A program made the translations under genes and the position numbers. DNA of 64,000 bases from Mycobacterium sp. NBC_00419 (GTDB taxonomy: Bacteria; Actinomycetota; Actinomycetes; Mycobacteriales; Mycobacteriaceae): assembly GCF_036023875.1 (NCBI RefSeq), contig NZ_CP107931.1, positions 1,178,001 through 1,242,000 on the forward strand, in the 5' to 3' direction. Positions 10,708 through 19,055 of this stretch are shown in pieces. Under the pieces are notes generated by a model, which saw only the letters and a program-made list of their open reading frames with translations, was not told the DNA's origin and ran no database searches. Each line of letters begins with the position of its first letter. Position 1 is the stretch's first letter.

Positions 10708-10765
10708 AAGAGGAGTTTTGCGTTTCCGGGTGGCGCTGCCCCGGCTGCCACGGATTCCTCACCGG

Positions 10766-10827
10766 CGCGAGTAGGCGCAAAGTCGCATGAAAAGTGCCGA
10801 TTCTGTGCGATTTTGCGCCTGCTCGCG
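10766..10827. repeat. Intergenic stem-loop repeat
   Basis: Two 22-base arms (10766-10787 and 10806-10827) pair at 20 positions, the two others being G-T wobbles, around an 18-base loop. The arm core GGCGCAAA...TTTGCGCC resembles a small inverted repeat I recall as common between mycobacterial genes; that recall is unverified. It lies between divergent genes, so it is not a simple terminator there. Confidence 0.65.
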
Positions 10828-10893
10828 GGAATGGCCGACCTCGGGACGTGCGGGTTTCGACTAGATTCGAAGGACCGCCTGCAGGAGGTCCTC

Positions 10894-11154
10894 GTGATCA
10901 GAATCGAACTGCCCTACGTGACCGTCATGGTCGATGACCGGGTGCGCAACCGGGTGGCCCGTGCCGGTGACCGCCTGCGTGTCACGCTGACGGCCTACCT
11001 GCGCAATGCCGCCGACGAGGCCGACGGCCTGGGCCGCAAGGCCAGCGTGGCCTGCCAGAGCGCGGCCACCCGCGTCGAGACGGCGATGACCGCGGCCAGC
11101 AACCGGATCGCGCCGGAATCCGAGCCCCAGACGCCGACTCTGAAGGTGGTCTGA
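10894..11154 (+). CDS. Small conserved-looking protein, unknown function
   Basis: An 86-residue protein without signal peptide or membrane segment. The GTG start is set by a near-perfect ribosome site (AGGAGG, 10883-10888). The N-terminal part has a short beta-like segment (IELPYVTVMVDDRV) and a basic stretch; the rest is Ala-rich with likely helices and a polar tail. It precedes the SDR gene by one base and is surely co-transcribed with it. I do not recognise the family; a helical regulatory or structural protein is possible. Confidence 0.65.
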   Translation: MIRIELPYVTVMVDDRVRNRVARAGDRLRVTLTAYLRNAADEADGLGRKASVACQSAATRVETAMTAASNRIAPESEPQTPTLKVV

Positions 11155-11155
11155 G

Positions 11156-11953
11156 GTGTCCGACCAAGCCTCGTCACCGACAGTGTTCATCACCGGCGCC
11201 GCGGCCGGGATCGGGCGCGCGACGGCCTTAACGTTCGCCAGGAACGGGTATCGCGTCGGCGGTTACGACGTCGATGTCGCCGGCCTGGAATCGCTGCGCG
11301 AGGAGATCGCCGGCTTCGGCGGTGACGTCACGACCGGCCGACTCGACGTCACCGATGCCGATGACTGGTCCGCACAGCTCAGCGCATTCACCGGCCCCTC
11401 GGGCCGACTCGACATCCTGGTCAACAATGCCGGTGTGCTCACTGAAGGCCCGTTCGCCGAGGTCCCGCTGGCGACGCACCGGCGGATGATCGACATCAAC
11501 GTCTTCGGCGCCCTGGCCGGGTTGCACGCGGCGTTCCCCTACCTGCGCGGCACGCCCAATTCCCAGGTGGTCAACATGTGCTCGGCCTCGGCGCTCTACG
11601 GCCAACCGGAACTCGCCACCTACTCGGCCACAAAGTTCGCACTCCGTGCCCTCACCGAGGCCCTGGAGCTGGAGTGGCGTCCGCACGGGATCCGGGTCTT
11701 CGCGATGTGGCCGCTGTTCGTCCAGACCGCCATGACCGACGGCGTCGAGACCGGCAGCACCAAGTCACTGGGCGTCAACCTCACACCCGACGATGTCGCC
11801 AAGGCCGTGTTCTCAGCAACCCAGAGCCGCCGACGACTACTGCCCAAGGTGCACGTCCCGGTCGGCCTGCAGACTCGATTCCTGGCCGGCCTGTCGCAGG
11901 TGTCCCCGAACTGGACGCAGCGGCTGATGACCAAGACGCTGACGCGCAGCTAG
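11156..11953 (+). CDS. Short-chain dehydrogenase/reductase
   Basis: A 265-residue NAD(P)-dependent oxidoreductase with a Rossmann fold. The cofactor loop TGAAAGIG is near residue 14. An acidic residue after strand 2 (GYDVD) suggests NAD preference. LDILVNNAG is present, and the catalytic YSATK follows CSASALYG. The GTG start lies one base after the previous stop. After about residue 190 the protein carries MWPLFVQTAMTDG and a C-terminal extension usual in mycobacterial steroid/acyl-type SDRs. Substrate unknown; it could act on an alcohol or ketone of the acyl-CoA cluster to its left. Confidence 0.88.
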   Translation: MSDQASSPTVFITGAAAGIGRATALTFARNGYRVGGYDVDVAGLESLREEIAGFGGDVTTGRLDVTDADDWSAQLSAFTGPSGRLDILVNNAGVLTEGPFAEVPLATHRRMIDINVFGALAGLHAAFPYLRGTPNSQVVNMCSASALYGQPELATYSATKFALRALTEALELEWRPHGIRVFAMWPLFVQTAMTDGVETGSTKSLGVNLTPDDVAKAVFSATQSRRRLLPKVHVPVGLQTRFLAGLSQVSPNWTQRLMTKTLTRS

Positions 11954-12213
11954 CCGATCGAGGTGTACGGCTTGCGTGGCGGTTGCTGGTTCTGCCGGAA
12001 AGAGCTGCACAGCCCGAGATTGCTTGCCACACAAGGAACCCCGTTGATGGTGGGCGCACTGCCCTGCACGTAACACTGGTTGGTGTACTGGTTGTTGACG
12101 TGCCCCGGCGGGCAGGAGTCAGCGCCGGCCGCCGGCGCGGACACGATCAGTCCGGCCGCCAATGCCACCCCCGACAGCGAGGGGACGGCTATTCGCCAGA
12201 ACCGGGTGGTCAT
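11950..12213 (-). CDS. Small secreted cysteine-containing protein
   Basis: 87 residues: a signal peptide (basic start, hydrophobic SLSGVALAAGLIVSA, cleavage near AGA-DS), then a mature part of about 55 residues with four cysteines (SCPPGH, NQCYV, VPCVA, GLCSS) that could form two disulfides outside the cell. The tail is polar and ends PRKPYTSIG. The stop overlaps the SDR stop by 4 bases, convergently. No function known to me. Confidence 0.75.
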   Translation of the reverse strand: MTTRFWRIAVPSLSGVALAAGLIVSAPAAGADSCPPGHVNNQYTNQCYVQGSAPTINGVPCVASNLGLCSSFRQNQQPPRKPYTSIG

Positions 12214-12287
12214 CGTCGTCGCACCTTCTCTCGCCCGAAATCGTACGCTTCGACCAGGTGCCAGCCGGTGTGGTTAGGATCGCGGCC

Positions 12288-12812
12288 ATGCCCGAGCCGA
12301 CCGTCGAGGACGACGACACCCCCACCGCCCGCCCCGTGCCCGAGACGCCACGAGCGTCCTCCCGGTGGGTGGCCCCGGCCGCCCTGGTGGTCGCTCTGAT
12401 CGCCGCAGCCGCAGCCGGCTGGGCCGTACTGCGGCCGCCACCGAGCACCGACAAGCCTGCCGCCGAGGCACCCTCTGCGGACGCGAAGGCCAAGGCCTGC
12501 AATGCTTTTCGAACAGTGACGGCCGCGGTGGCCATTCAGACGCATGGCAATGCCGGCACCGACCCGGCCGCGATCCAGGCAGTGGCCGCCAACGCCAGGC
12601 TCGCGATGGCCGGCGGAGGGACCTACCTGCTGGCCCAGACCGGACCGGGCACGCCCCCCGAACTCGCCGCCGCCATCGGTGACTTCGCCACCAGCTTGCA
12701 GGCCATCGCCATCAACGCGCTGGCCGGCGTCACCAACGACAACCCCGAGCAGGCCGGCAGGCTGCGCGACGCCGAGGCCACCAACAGCAAAGTCGCCGCC
12801 CTCTGCAAGTAG
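12288..12812 (+). CDS. Single-span membrane protein, unknown function
   Basis: 174 residues. The first 25 are acidic and proline-rich (cytoplasmic by charge), followed by one membrane span (VAPAALVVALIAAAAAGWAV) and a Pro-rich linker. The outer domain, about 110 residues, is alpha-helical and Ala-rich with two cysteines (ACNAF and LCK at the C-terminus). The ATG at 12288 has TTAGGAT upstream; the open frame extends 42 codons further but lacks a ribosome site. It resembles the many mycobacterial one-span envelope proteins with helical outer domains, but I cannot name a family. Confidence 0.75.
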   Translation: MPEPTVEDDDTPTARPVPETPRASSRWVAPAALVVALIAAAAAGWAVLRPPPSTDKPAAEAPSADAKAKACNAFRTVTAAVAIQTHGNAGTDPAAIQAVAANARLAMAGGGTYLLAQTGPGTPPELAAAIGDFATSLQAIAINALAGVTNDNPEQAGRLRDAEATNSKVAALCK

Positions 12813-12977
12813 CCTCCCGACGCCCATTCTGAAAACTTGAGTTCGCTTTGCGTTTGCCCGATGTTCGGCAGCCCGCCGCAAAGCAGCAAGTCCCGGGTAA
12901 GGCGGGTCTTCTTGGATCGATGCGCAGTGACAATCCGCCGCACCTACGGCAGCACTTCCTCGAAGGGGATCAAGAAA

Positions 12978-14483
12978 TTGGCCAAACACCGTAAGACGCC
13001 GGCTCGCGGCATGGCTGCACCCGCATTCGTCACCACCGGCGTCGCCGGTGCGGCGATGGTGGGAGCCGGCTTCCTGTTCGCGACCACCGATACCTCCGCG
13101 CAGGTGGCCGCTCCCGCCATCAAGCTGGCGAGCAGTGAGTGCTCGCTGGGCTCGGCCTTCTGCACCGACCTCGGCAGCGTGTTCGGCTCCGGTTCGGCCA
13201 CCTCATCAGGTGTGACGGCGTCGGCTACGGCGTCGGCTACCGGCACCGACATCGTCGCGATCTTCATCAGCAACGGCACCGCCGACCATCCCAATGCCGG
13301 CCTGCTGTTCGGCAACGGCTACAGCTACAGCGCCTCTGACACCCAGTGCACCTCGTCGGCCTGCAACGGCGGCAATGCCGGATTGTTCGGCAACGGCGGC
13401 AACGGCTACAACGGTGGCAACGGCGGCAGCGCCTACGTGTACGGCAACGGCGGCAACGGCGGCAACGCGATCAACGCCACCACCAACGGTGGCAACGGTG
13501 GCAACGGTGGCCTGTTCGCCGGATCGTCCAGCAGCGGCGCCCTGTTCGGCGGCGGCGGCGGCAACGGCGGCAACGGCATCAACGGCGGCAACGGCGGAAC
13601 CGGCGGCAGCGCGGGCGCGTTCGCGGGCAGCGGCGGCGCCGGCGGCAACGGCGGCGCCAGCACCGATCCCACAAAGGCCGGCGGTGCCGGCGGCAACGGC
13701 GGTAACGCCGCCAACCTGCCGCTGGTCGGCGGCGGTGCGGGCGGCGCAGGCGGCACGGGCGGCGCGGGCTTCGGTGGCGGCGCCACCGGGACCGACGGCG
13801 GCGCAGGCGGAGCGGGCGGCACCGGCGGTTCGTGGGGCAGCGCTTCGGGCGGCGCGGGCGGCACGGGCGGCGCAGGCGGCGCCGGCACAGCCACCGCCGG
13901 TAACGGCGGCGACGGCGGCGCAGGCGGTCAAGGTGGGACGGTCGCGGGCAACGGCGGCACCGGTGGAACCGGCGGAACCGGCGGAGTCAGCACCTCTGGC
14001 AGCGGCGGCACCGGCGGCGACGGCGGTGCCGGTGGAGTCGGCGGCCTGCTCGGCAACGGTGGCGCCGGTGGTGCCGGCGCCGACGGCGGCCCCGGAGCCA
14101 CCACGGGCGGCAGCGGCGGCACCGGTGGCGGCGGCGGCAACGGCGGCAACAACGGTGGAGCGGGCGGTTCCGGCGGCAAGGGCGGGACGGGCACCACCAG
14201 CGGTGGCACCGGTGGTAACGGCGCAACCGGCGGCTTCGGTGCGATCAGCGGCGGCGCCGGCGGCAATGGCGGCACCGGCGGCAACGGTGGCACCGGCGCC
14301 AAGGGCGGCAACGGCGCCGACGGCGGAGTCAGCATCGTCGGCGGCGGCAAGGGCGGCAACGGTGGCACCGGCGGCAAGAGCGGTTCGACCGCCGGCAAGG
14401 CCGGGACGCAGGGCACCTCAGGCCTGGGCCCCCAGGCCGGCAAGGGTGGGACCGGCGGAGACCCCGGAACGCCGGCGCCCTAA
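12978..14483 (+). CDS. PGRS-type glycine-rich secreted protein without PE domain
   Basis: About 501 residues. The TTG at 12978 is chosen because AAGGGGAT lies just upstream and it opens with a basic signal-like segment (MAKHRKTPARG, then VTTGVAGAAMVGAGFLFA). A GTG 17 codons upstream is possible. A 100-residue Ser/Thr/Ala-rich region has two Cys pairs. From about residue 130 to the end it is almost entirely Gly-Gly-X repeats (GGNGG, GGAGG, GGTGG), ending GGDPGTPAP. This is the PGRS repeat of M. tuberculosis PE_PGRS proteins, but no PE domain precedes it; rapid growers have such PE-less forms. Surface location is likely. A strong terminator follows. Confidence 0.8.
   Translation: MAKHRKTPARGMAAPAFVTTGVAGAAMVGAGFLFATTDTSAQVAAPAIKLASSECSLGSAFCTDLGSVFGSGSATSSGVTASATASATGTDIVAIFISNGTADHPNAGLLFGNGYSYSASDTQCTSSACNGGNAGLFGNGGNGYNGGNGGSAYVYGNGGNGGNAINATTNGGNGGNGGLFAGSSSSGALFGGGGGNGGNGINGGNGGTGGSAGAFAGSGGAGGNGGASTDPTKAGGAGGNGGNAANLPLVGGGAGGAGGTGGAGFGGGATGTDGGAGGAGGTGGSWGSASGGAGGTGGAGGAGTATAGNGGDGGAGGQGGTVAGNGGTGGTGGTGGVSTSGSGGTGGDGGAGGVGGLLGNGGAGGAGADGGPGATTGGSGGTGGGGGNGGNNGGAGGSGGKGGTGTTSGGTGGNGATGGFGAISGGAGGNGGTGGNGGTGAKGGNGADGGVSIVGGGKGGNGGTGGKSGSTAGKAGTQGTSGLGPQAGKGGTGGDPGTPAP
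13368..14430 (+). repeat. PGRS coding repeat (GGC GGC AAC-like triplets)
   Basis: About 1.06 kb of degenerate 9-base units of the GGCGGCAAC / GGCGGCACC type, encoding Gly-Gly-X. The bias produces long false open frames on both strands here. Confidence 0.9.
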
Positions 14484-14496
14484 CGGCCAGACGAAT

Positions 14497-14526
14497 TCGG
14501 CCCCCCTTCCTCGGAAGGGGGGCCGA
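14497..14526. terminator. Strong hairpin terminator, bidirectional
   Basis: Perfect 14-bp stem (14497-14510 with 14513-14526) closed by TC, followed by TTTCGTGTTGT. It lies between the convergent PGRS gene and the secreted-protein gene at 14554. The tight loop and GC-rich stem are typical; the T tract is short, as is usual in mycobacteria. Confidence 0.85.
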
Positions 14527-14553
14527 TTTCGTGTTGTCGAAAGTTGTTGCGGC

Positions 14554-15123
14554 TCAGGCACGCCCGCCATTGAGCGAACACGCCATCTGAACGTTGGTGG
14601 CGTCGGTGTTGAGGTCGGTGGCGGCCGAGTTGAGCGAGTCACCGCCACCACGCAGACCCATGATCAGGATGAGCTTCGTCGCGTGCAACGACCAGGACCG
14701 CATCGGGTCGCCGACAGCGGCGGGCAGACCGGGTGTTCCGGCGGCATCCATTGCGGCGCCGGCGGCTTCGCGCAACGCGGTCCGGCCGAGGAGGTTGTAC
14801 TGCGCGATGCTCGGATCCTGGTAGTTCACCGCATTGCCACTACCTGCAGTGGCGTAGGCGAACTCCTCGTAGTTCGAGGACGCCAGGTCCAGGGCGGCGG
14901 CGAACTGCCGGCAGGCCGTCGAGACGGCGCCGACGGTATCCGGCGACATCGGCTCGGCCTGCGAGATCACCTGTTCTGACTGCGGAGCCGGCGGCGCCGC
15001 ATCGCCGGACACCGGATCCGCGGGGCCCGGATCAGCCGACGCGGCCGGGGCCAGGATCAGGGCTGGCAAGGCCGCTAGGACGGCTGCGCCGACAGCTATC
15101 GGAAGGCGAAGTGATTGCTTCAT
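14554..15123 (-). CDS. Secreted protein, unknown function
   Basis: 189 residues with a clear signal peptide (MKQSLRLPIAVGAAVLAALP, cleavage near ASA-DP). The mature N-terminus is Pro/Ala-rich, as in many exported mycobacterial proteins, followed by a helical domain with two cysteines (TACRQF and MACSLN) placed to join the ends of the fold. It ends next to the PGRS terminator and diverges from the porin operon. I do not recognise the family. Confidence 0.8.
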   Translation of the reverse strand: MKQSLRLPIAVGAAVLAALPALILAPAASADPGPADPVSGDAAPPAPQSEQVISQAEPMSPDTVGAVSTACRQFAAALDLASSNYEEFAYATAGSGNAVNYQDPSIAQYNLLGRTALREAAGAAMDAAGTPGLPAAVGDPMRSWSLHATKLILIMGLRGGGDSLNSAATDLNTDATNVQMACSLNGGRA

Positions 15124-15333
15124 CGGTTCCTCTCGAATCAGTCGTTACCCGACCGGCTCGGCAGACACTACCGCGAAAAACTGAGGTCAAAACCGGCCGG
15201 AAACTGACGAAGCCCGTTGGACCGCAACAAGGAACCCAGACTTCGCTATCTGTTTGCCGATTGGACACTTTCGGGCCGAAACATATCGCGCGAGCGACAC
15301 GATCAGATCTCAATCGAGAGGCCCCACCGCGAC

Positions 15334-16044
15334 ATGTTGCACCGATTCGCCGCGCTGCTCAGCGTCTGCCTTGTAACTGCCATCGGAACGGCACCCATCG
15401 GGTTGGCCGATCCACCGGCCGACCCGAACGCGGCTCCTGCCGCTGCGGAGGCCGCGCCACCACCGCCCCCGGGCGGACCCGGCGCCGCTCCGATCACCTC
15501 GGCGGCACCAGGCACGCTGACCACCCCCGACGGCTGGCAGCTGTCCATCGGCGCCAAGAACGAGTCCCTTGAGCCCGTCGCGTCGCTGACCAACTCACCG
15601 TGGTCGCGCGAGTACCTCGTCGACGGAAGCTTCGAGGGAGCGGTCACCGGCTCCGGCAAGACGAAGCTGTCCGGCGGCTCGCTGGAAGCCGGCTACCAGA
15701 TCGGCTGCGGCATAACCCAAGACGACATCGAGTCGATCACCACGGGTGGCATCACACCCGGCGTGGGCATCCCCTTCGTCAACGGCAGCTTCTTGCCGAT
15801 CACCCTCGGTCTGTCCGCGTCGGAGCAGATCAAGATCGACCTCAAGCCGGGCACCATCAACATCGTGCCGGTGGGCAAGAAGTCGTTCAAGGGCACCAAG
15901 TCCCGGGTGTCGATCACCGGTTTCCGGATCAAGATCGACGGTTGCGCCGGCCAGTCCTTCATTCGGTCCTACGCGACCTTCACCAGCTCCACCGACAACA
16001 CCGACGACGTTGTCACCTACCTCGGCGTAACGAGGGTCGTCTGA
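15334..16044 (+). CDS. MspA-family porin (paralogue 1)
   Basis: 236 residues: signal peptide (LLSVCLVTAIGTAPIGLA-DP), a Pro/Ala linker of about 40 residues, then the MspA beta domain. Family motifs seen: TPDGWQLSI, SREYLVDGSF, AGYQIGCGI, IKIDLKPGTINIVPV, and near the end SFIRSYATFTS and DDVVTYLG. MspA forms an octameric outer-membrane channel for small hydrophilic solutes. The Pro-rich insertion after the signal peptide is absent from MspA itself. The ATG follows GAGAGG; the same leader (GAGAGGCnCCAC..CGACATGTTGC) precedes paralogue 2, so the two genes arose by duplication that included the leader. Confidence 0.9.
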   Translation: MLHRFAALLSVCLVTAIGTAPIGLADPPADPNAAPAAAEAAPPPPPGGPGAAPITSAAPGTLTTPDGWQLSIGAKNESLEPVASLTNSPWSREYLVDGSFEGAVTGSGKTKLSGGSLEAGYQIGCGITQDDIESITTGGITPGVGIPFVNGSFLPITLGLSASEQIKIDLKPGTINIVPVGKKSFKGTKSRVSITGFRIKIDGCAGQSFIRSYATFTSSTDNTDDVVTYLGVTRVV

Positions 16045-16094
16045 TGCGTCGACACGAAACCACCCGGACAACTCGAGAGAGGCGCCACGCCGAC

Positions 16095-16775
16095 ATGTTG
16101 CTTCGATTCGCCACAGTGACGGCAAGCGTCCTGGTCGCCGTCGGCACCGCCGCACCGGCCATCGCCGACCCCGACCCGGCCGCACCACCCGCCGATCCCG
16201 CCGCCGCGGCGGCGCCCCCGGTCAACACCGGAGCGGTGGCGTCCTCGGTACCGGGAATCGCCAAGACCCCGGACGGACGCACCCTGACGGTGGTGGCCAA
16301 GGACGAGACCCAACTGCCGGTCGCCCCGTTGACCACGTCGCTGGCCGCCCGAGACTGGCTCGTCGGCGCCACGTTCACCGGCACCACGACCGGTGAAACA
16401 GCGGGTGGAACCCTCGAGGTGGGCTACCAGATCGGCTGCGGCGTCGAGATGGACAAGGTCAAGCTCAACGGCTCGGTCGGCGCCAGCCTCGGCAACGCCA
16501 GCCTCGGCACCGGCGGCTTGAGTGCCCCGGGCTCCATCTCCTTCCCGATCCAGGGCCAGATCGAGGTCGAGCCGCGCCCCGGCACGGTGACCAACGTGGT
16601 CGTCGACAAGAAGTCGTTCAAGGGCACCTCGGCTCGCGTCACCATCCGTGACGTGCACATCAAGGTGGACAACTGCGTGGGTGCGTCATCACTTCGCTCC
16701 TACGCCGTGCTGACCAGCTCCAGCAGCGACAACGACGACATCGTCGCGTACTACGGCATCACCCAGGTGTTCTGA
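16095..16775 (+). CDS. MspA-family porin (paralogue 2)
   Basis: 226 residues, with signal peptide (VTASVLVAVGTAAPAIA-DP), Pro/Ala linker, then TPDGRTLTVVAKDE, GYQIGCGVEM, IEVEPRPGTVTNVVV, KKSFKGTSARVTI and DDIVAYYG. It follows paralogue 1 by 50 bases in the same orientation. An in-frame ATG at 16044, overlapping the previous stop, would add 17 basic residues; the later ATG is preferred because it has the duplicated GAGAGG leader. Two adjacent porins suggest hetero-oligomers or differing solute preference. Confidence 0.88.
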   Translation: MLLRFATVTASVLVAVGTAAPAIADPDPAAPPADPAAAAAPPVNTGAVASSVPGIAKTPDGRTLTVVAKDETQLPVAPLTTSLAARDWLVGATFTGTTTGETAGGTLEVGYQIGCGVEMDKVKLNGSVGASLGNASLGTGGLSAPGSISFPIQGQIEVEPRPGTVTNVVVDKKSFKGTSARVTIRDVHIKVDNCVGASSLRSYAVLTSSSSDNDDIVAYYGITQVF

Positions 16776-16780
16776 TCGGC

Positions 16781-17350
16781 ATGGACCGCCCCCTGATCGC
16801 CGCCCTGGTGGCGAGCGGGTTCGTTCTTGCGGCGGTGGCCGGAAGTGCCACCGCCGCAGCCGATCCCATCCCTGATCCAGGCCTGCCCATCCCCGTGCCC
16901 GGGGGTGAGGCGACCCCGCCGCCACCACCGGATCCGCTCTACACCGCGGCCACCGACACCCGGCAGAACCCGGTGGACGCCATGGCTCAGCTCATCGGGG
17001 CGCCGACCTCGACAGTAATGAACCTGGCCCCCACGGCCGGAGGCGCCGATCCGCTCGCTCCGACCGCGACACTGTTCCCGCAGTACTACCGGATGCCGAC
17101 GCCGGATATGGAATCGCCGTACCTGCTGACCCAGGATGCACCGGCCGGGCCGTTCGCCCGGGTTGATGCGTTCAAGGGTGTGCACGCCCTGCTGCACGGT
17201 TCATTGGGTCGCATGCCGGCCGGCGAACTCGGCGAACCGTTGGCGGGCACCGCTCCCCCGCCCGGGACCAACATCCCGGCCGGTCCCGAGCAGTTCCTGC
17301 CGCCGCCGCCGCCCGACCCGGTCGCGGTTCCGCCCGCTCCCGCGGGCTGA
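16781..17350 (+). CDS. Proline-rich secreted protein (pair member A)
   Basis: 189 residues, signal peptide (ALVASGFVLAAVAGSATAA-AD), then a very proline-rich chain without cysteines or membrane spans. The ATG follows the porin stop by 5 bases, so it is in the porin operon. The segment GELGEPLAGTAPPPGTNI is shared with the next gene, as is a preceding helical AFKGVHALLHGSLG-like stretch. Function unknown; export with two porins suggests a periplasmic or surface role. Confidence 0.78.
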   Translation: MDRPLIAALVASGFVLAAVAGSATAAADPIPDPGLPIPVPGGEATPPPPPDPLYTAATDTRQNPVDAMAQLIGAPTSTVMNLAPTAGGADPLAPTATLFPQYYRMPTPDMESPYLLTQDAPAGPFARVDAFKGVHALLHGSLGRMPAGELGEPLAGTAPPPGTNIPAGPEQFLPPPPPDPVAVPPAPAG

Positions 17351-17396
17351 CCGGGATACGCAGACCAGGTATCCCCGCCCGTATTACGGTGTCCTG

Positions 17397-18002
17397 ATGG
17401 GGATGCGAAAGACCGGCACAGTTGCACTGGCCGGACTGGGCTTGGCCGCGGCGCTGGCCTGTCCGCCGTCGGCCGCAGCTGACCCGGTCGCGCCGGATCC
17501 TGCCGTCACCGACCCGGCGCCCGCCGGCTACGTCCCGCCGCGCTCCGGCATCGGCACCGTTCTGGCACAAAGCGATTCCGCCGCGGCCGGGCCACTGGGC
17601 CTACCCGATCTGTCGGCCTACACACCGGGGCTGCTGCTCGGGCAGAACGCGGTGCCCGCGGCGCCCGGCAGCCAGGCTCCCGTCGCCGCACCGGACCTGC
17701 GTGCCTTCAATGGCGACTACCTGCTCCCCCAGAACGTCGCCCCGGCAGCGCCGGGTCAAGGCACCACGGCCGAGGGCATCGGTCCGACACCGGACGACCC
17801 GGGCACCGGCCGGCTGGCATTCCTGCGGCGTATCCACGGCATGTACTCCGACGGCGATCTGGCCGGTGCACTGCTCGGTCAGGTTCCCAGCGAGCAACTC
17901 GGCGAACCGCTTCCCGGCACCGCTCCCGCACCGGGCATCAATCTCGCGCCGGGACTGGGACAGAACCTGCCGGATGCTGCCGCGCCGGCGCCGGCGGGCT
18001 GA
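17397..18002 (+). CDS. Proline-rich secreted protein (pair member B)
   Basis: 201 residues, paralogue of the upstream gene. Signal peptide MGMRKTGTVALAGLGLAAAL with cleavage near AAA-DP. Repeated unit pattern: LPDLSAYTPGLLLGQN and APDLRAFNGDYLLPQN are internal near-repeats. The C-terminal half holds FLRRIHGMYSDGDLAGALLG and SEQLGEPLPGTAPAPGINL, matching pair member A. The ATG at 17397 is used; a second ATG two codons in is equally placed. Last gene of the porin run. No known function. Confidence 0.76.
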   Translation: MGMRKTGTVALAGLGLAAALACPPSAAADPVAPDPAVTDPAPAGYVPPRSGIGTVLAQSDSAAAGPLGLPDLSAYTPGLLLGQNAVPAAPGSQAPVAAPDLRAFNGDYLLPQNVAPAAPGQGTTAEGIGPTPDDPGTGRLAFLRRIHGMYSDGDLAGALLGQVPSEQLGEPLPGTAPAPGINLAPGLGQNLPDAAAPAPAG

Positions 18003-18065
18003 ATCCTTGCGGCGGTAGGCAACATTCACTAACCAGCAAAGCTCTGGTGCTAGCATCCGAAACCT

Positions 18066-19055
18066 ATGCCTGCGACCCCGCCCCGCTTGATCGTCGAACC
18101 CGACGACGGTCTCGAACCGGTCCGCGAGTTCATCGAGACCGCGCAATTTTCCCTGCTGATAAAGCAATTCACGTTCACTGAACCCGGCCTCATCGAGGCG
18201 GTGATCGACCGAAAGAATGCCGGGGTCAAGGTCCGGGTCATGCTCAACGCCCAGCGCTCGGGCGGCGACCGAGCCAACGACGAGACCTACGAGCAACTCA
18301 AGGCCGCCGGCGTCGAGGTGCAATGGTCGAATCCGAAATTCTATGTGACACACGAGAAGTCCATCGTCGTGGACGACAGTGCGGCGATGGTCGCCACCTA
18401 CAACCTGATGATCAAGTACTTCACCTTGACCCGCGACTACGGGATCATCACCCACGATCCACAACACGTCGCCCAGATCGTCGAGGTGTTCGACGCAGAC
18501 TGGGAGCACCGCGACTTCACCCCCGCCAACTACGACGGTCTGCTGTGGAGTAACTCGAATTCGCGCTTTCACATGGCCCGCTTCATCGACACGGCTCAAG
18601 AACGCCTCTATATCCAGCACCCCAAATACGTCGACGCGGTCATCCTCGACCACATCGCCGCGGCGGCCGACCGCGGTGTGAAGGTGAAGGTCCTTTGCGG
18701 CGGCAAACACGGCATCAGCGACTGGGACATCCTGGACACGTTCGCCTCGCTGCGCACCCTGCGCCGGTTCGGGGTCAAGGTGCGCAAGCAGAAGAACCTC
18801 CGCGTGCACGCCAAACTCCTGATCGTCGACGACCAGCGGGCCCTCGTCGGTTCAATGAACATCGACCGCAGCGCCTTCGACCTGCGTCGCGAACTCGGCG
18901 TCGTCATCGACGACCCAGCCGTGGTGGGCCGCCTCGAGGAGATCTTCAGCAGCGATTGGAAGGTGTCTAACCACTACGAGCCGCCCGATCCACTCGACAA
19001 CGCCCCGCAGCCCGAAGAGGACTTCCCGCACGACGAGGACCTCGTCCATGAGTGA
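18066..19055 (+). CDS. Phospholipase D-like domain protein
   Basis: 329 residues with two HKD motifs: HEKSIVVDD near residue 96 and HAKLLIVDD near residue 250, each followed by the expected Gly/Ser and Asn (ATYN, GSMN). This is the two-site phosphatidyl-transferase/phosphodiesterase fold of cardiolipin synthases. Unlike them it has no membrane spans and is short, so a soluble phosphodiesterase or nuclease is also possible. The final 30 residues are strongly acidic. Its 3' end overlaps the first chromate-transporter gene by 8 bases, an unusual operon partner. Confidence 0.85.
   Translation: MPATPPRLIVEPDDGLEPVREFIETAQFSLLIKQFTFTEPGLIEAVIDRKNAGVKVRVMLNAQRSGGDRANDETYEQLKAAGVEVQWSNPKFYVTHEKSIVVDDSAAMVATYNLMIKYFTLTRDYGIITHDPQHVAQIVEVFDADWEHRDFTPANYDGLLWSNSNSRFHMARFIDTAQERLYIQHPKYVDAVILDHIAAAADRGVKVKVLCGGKHGISDWDILDTFASLRTLRRFGVKVRKQKNLRVHAKLLIVDDQRALVGSMNIDRSAFDLRRELGVVIDDPAVVGRLEEIFSSDWKVSNHYEPPDPLDNAPQPEEDFPHDEDLVHE

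Noticed and set aside
13368..14430. CRISPR-like array
   Set aside because: Units are 9-base degenerate codon repeats without unique spacers and lie inside a coding frame.
13206..14443. Long open frames on the minus strand, Ala- or Pro-rich, across the PGRS gene
   Set aside because: They are translations of the Gly-Gly-X coding repeat in the wrong frame and have no ribosome sites or domains.
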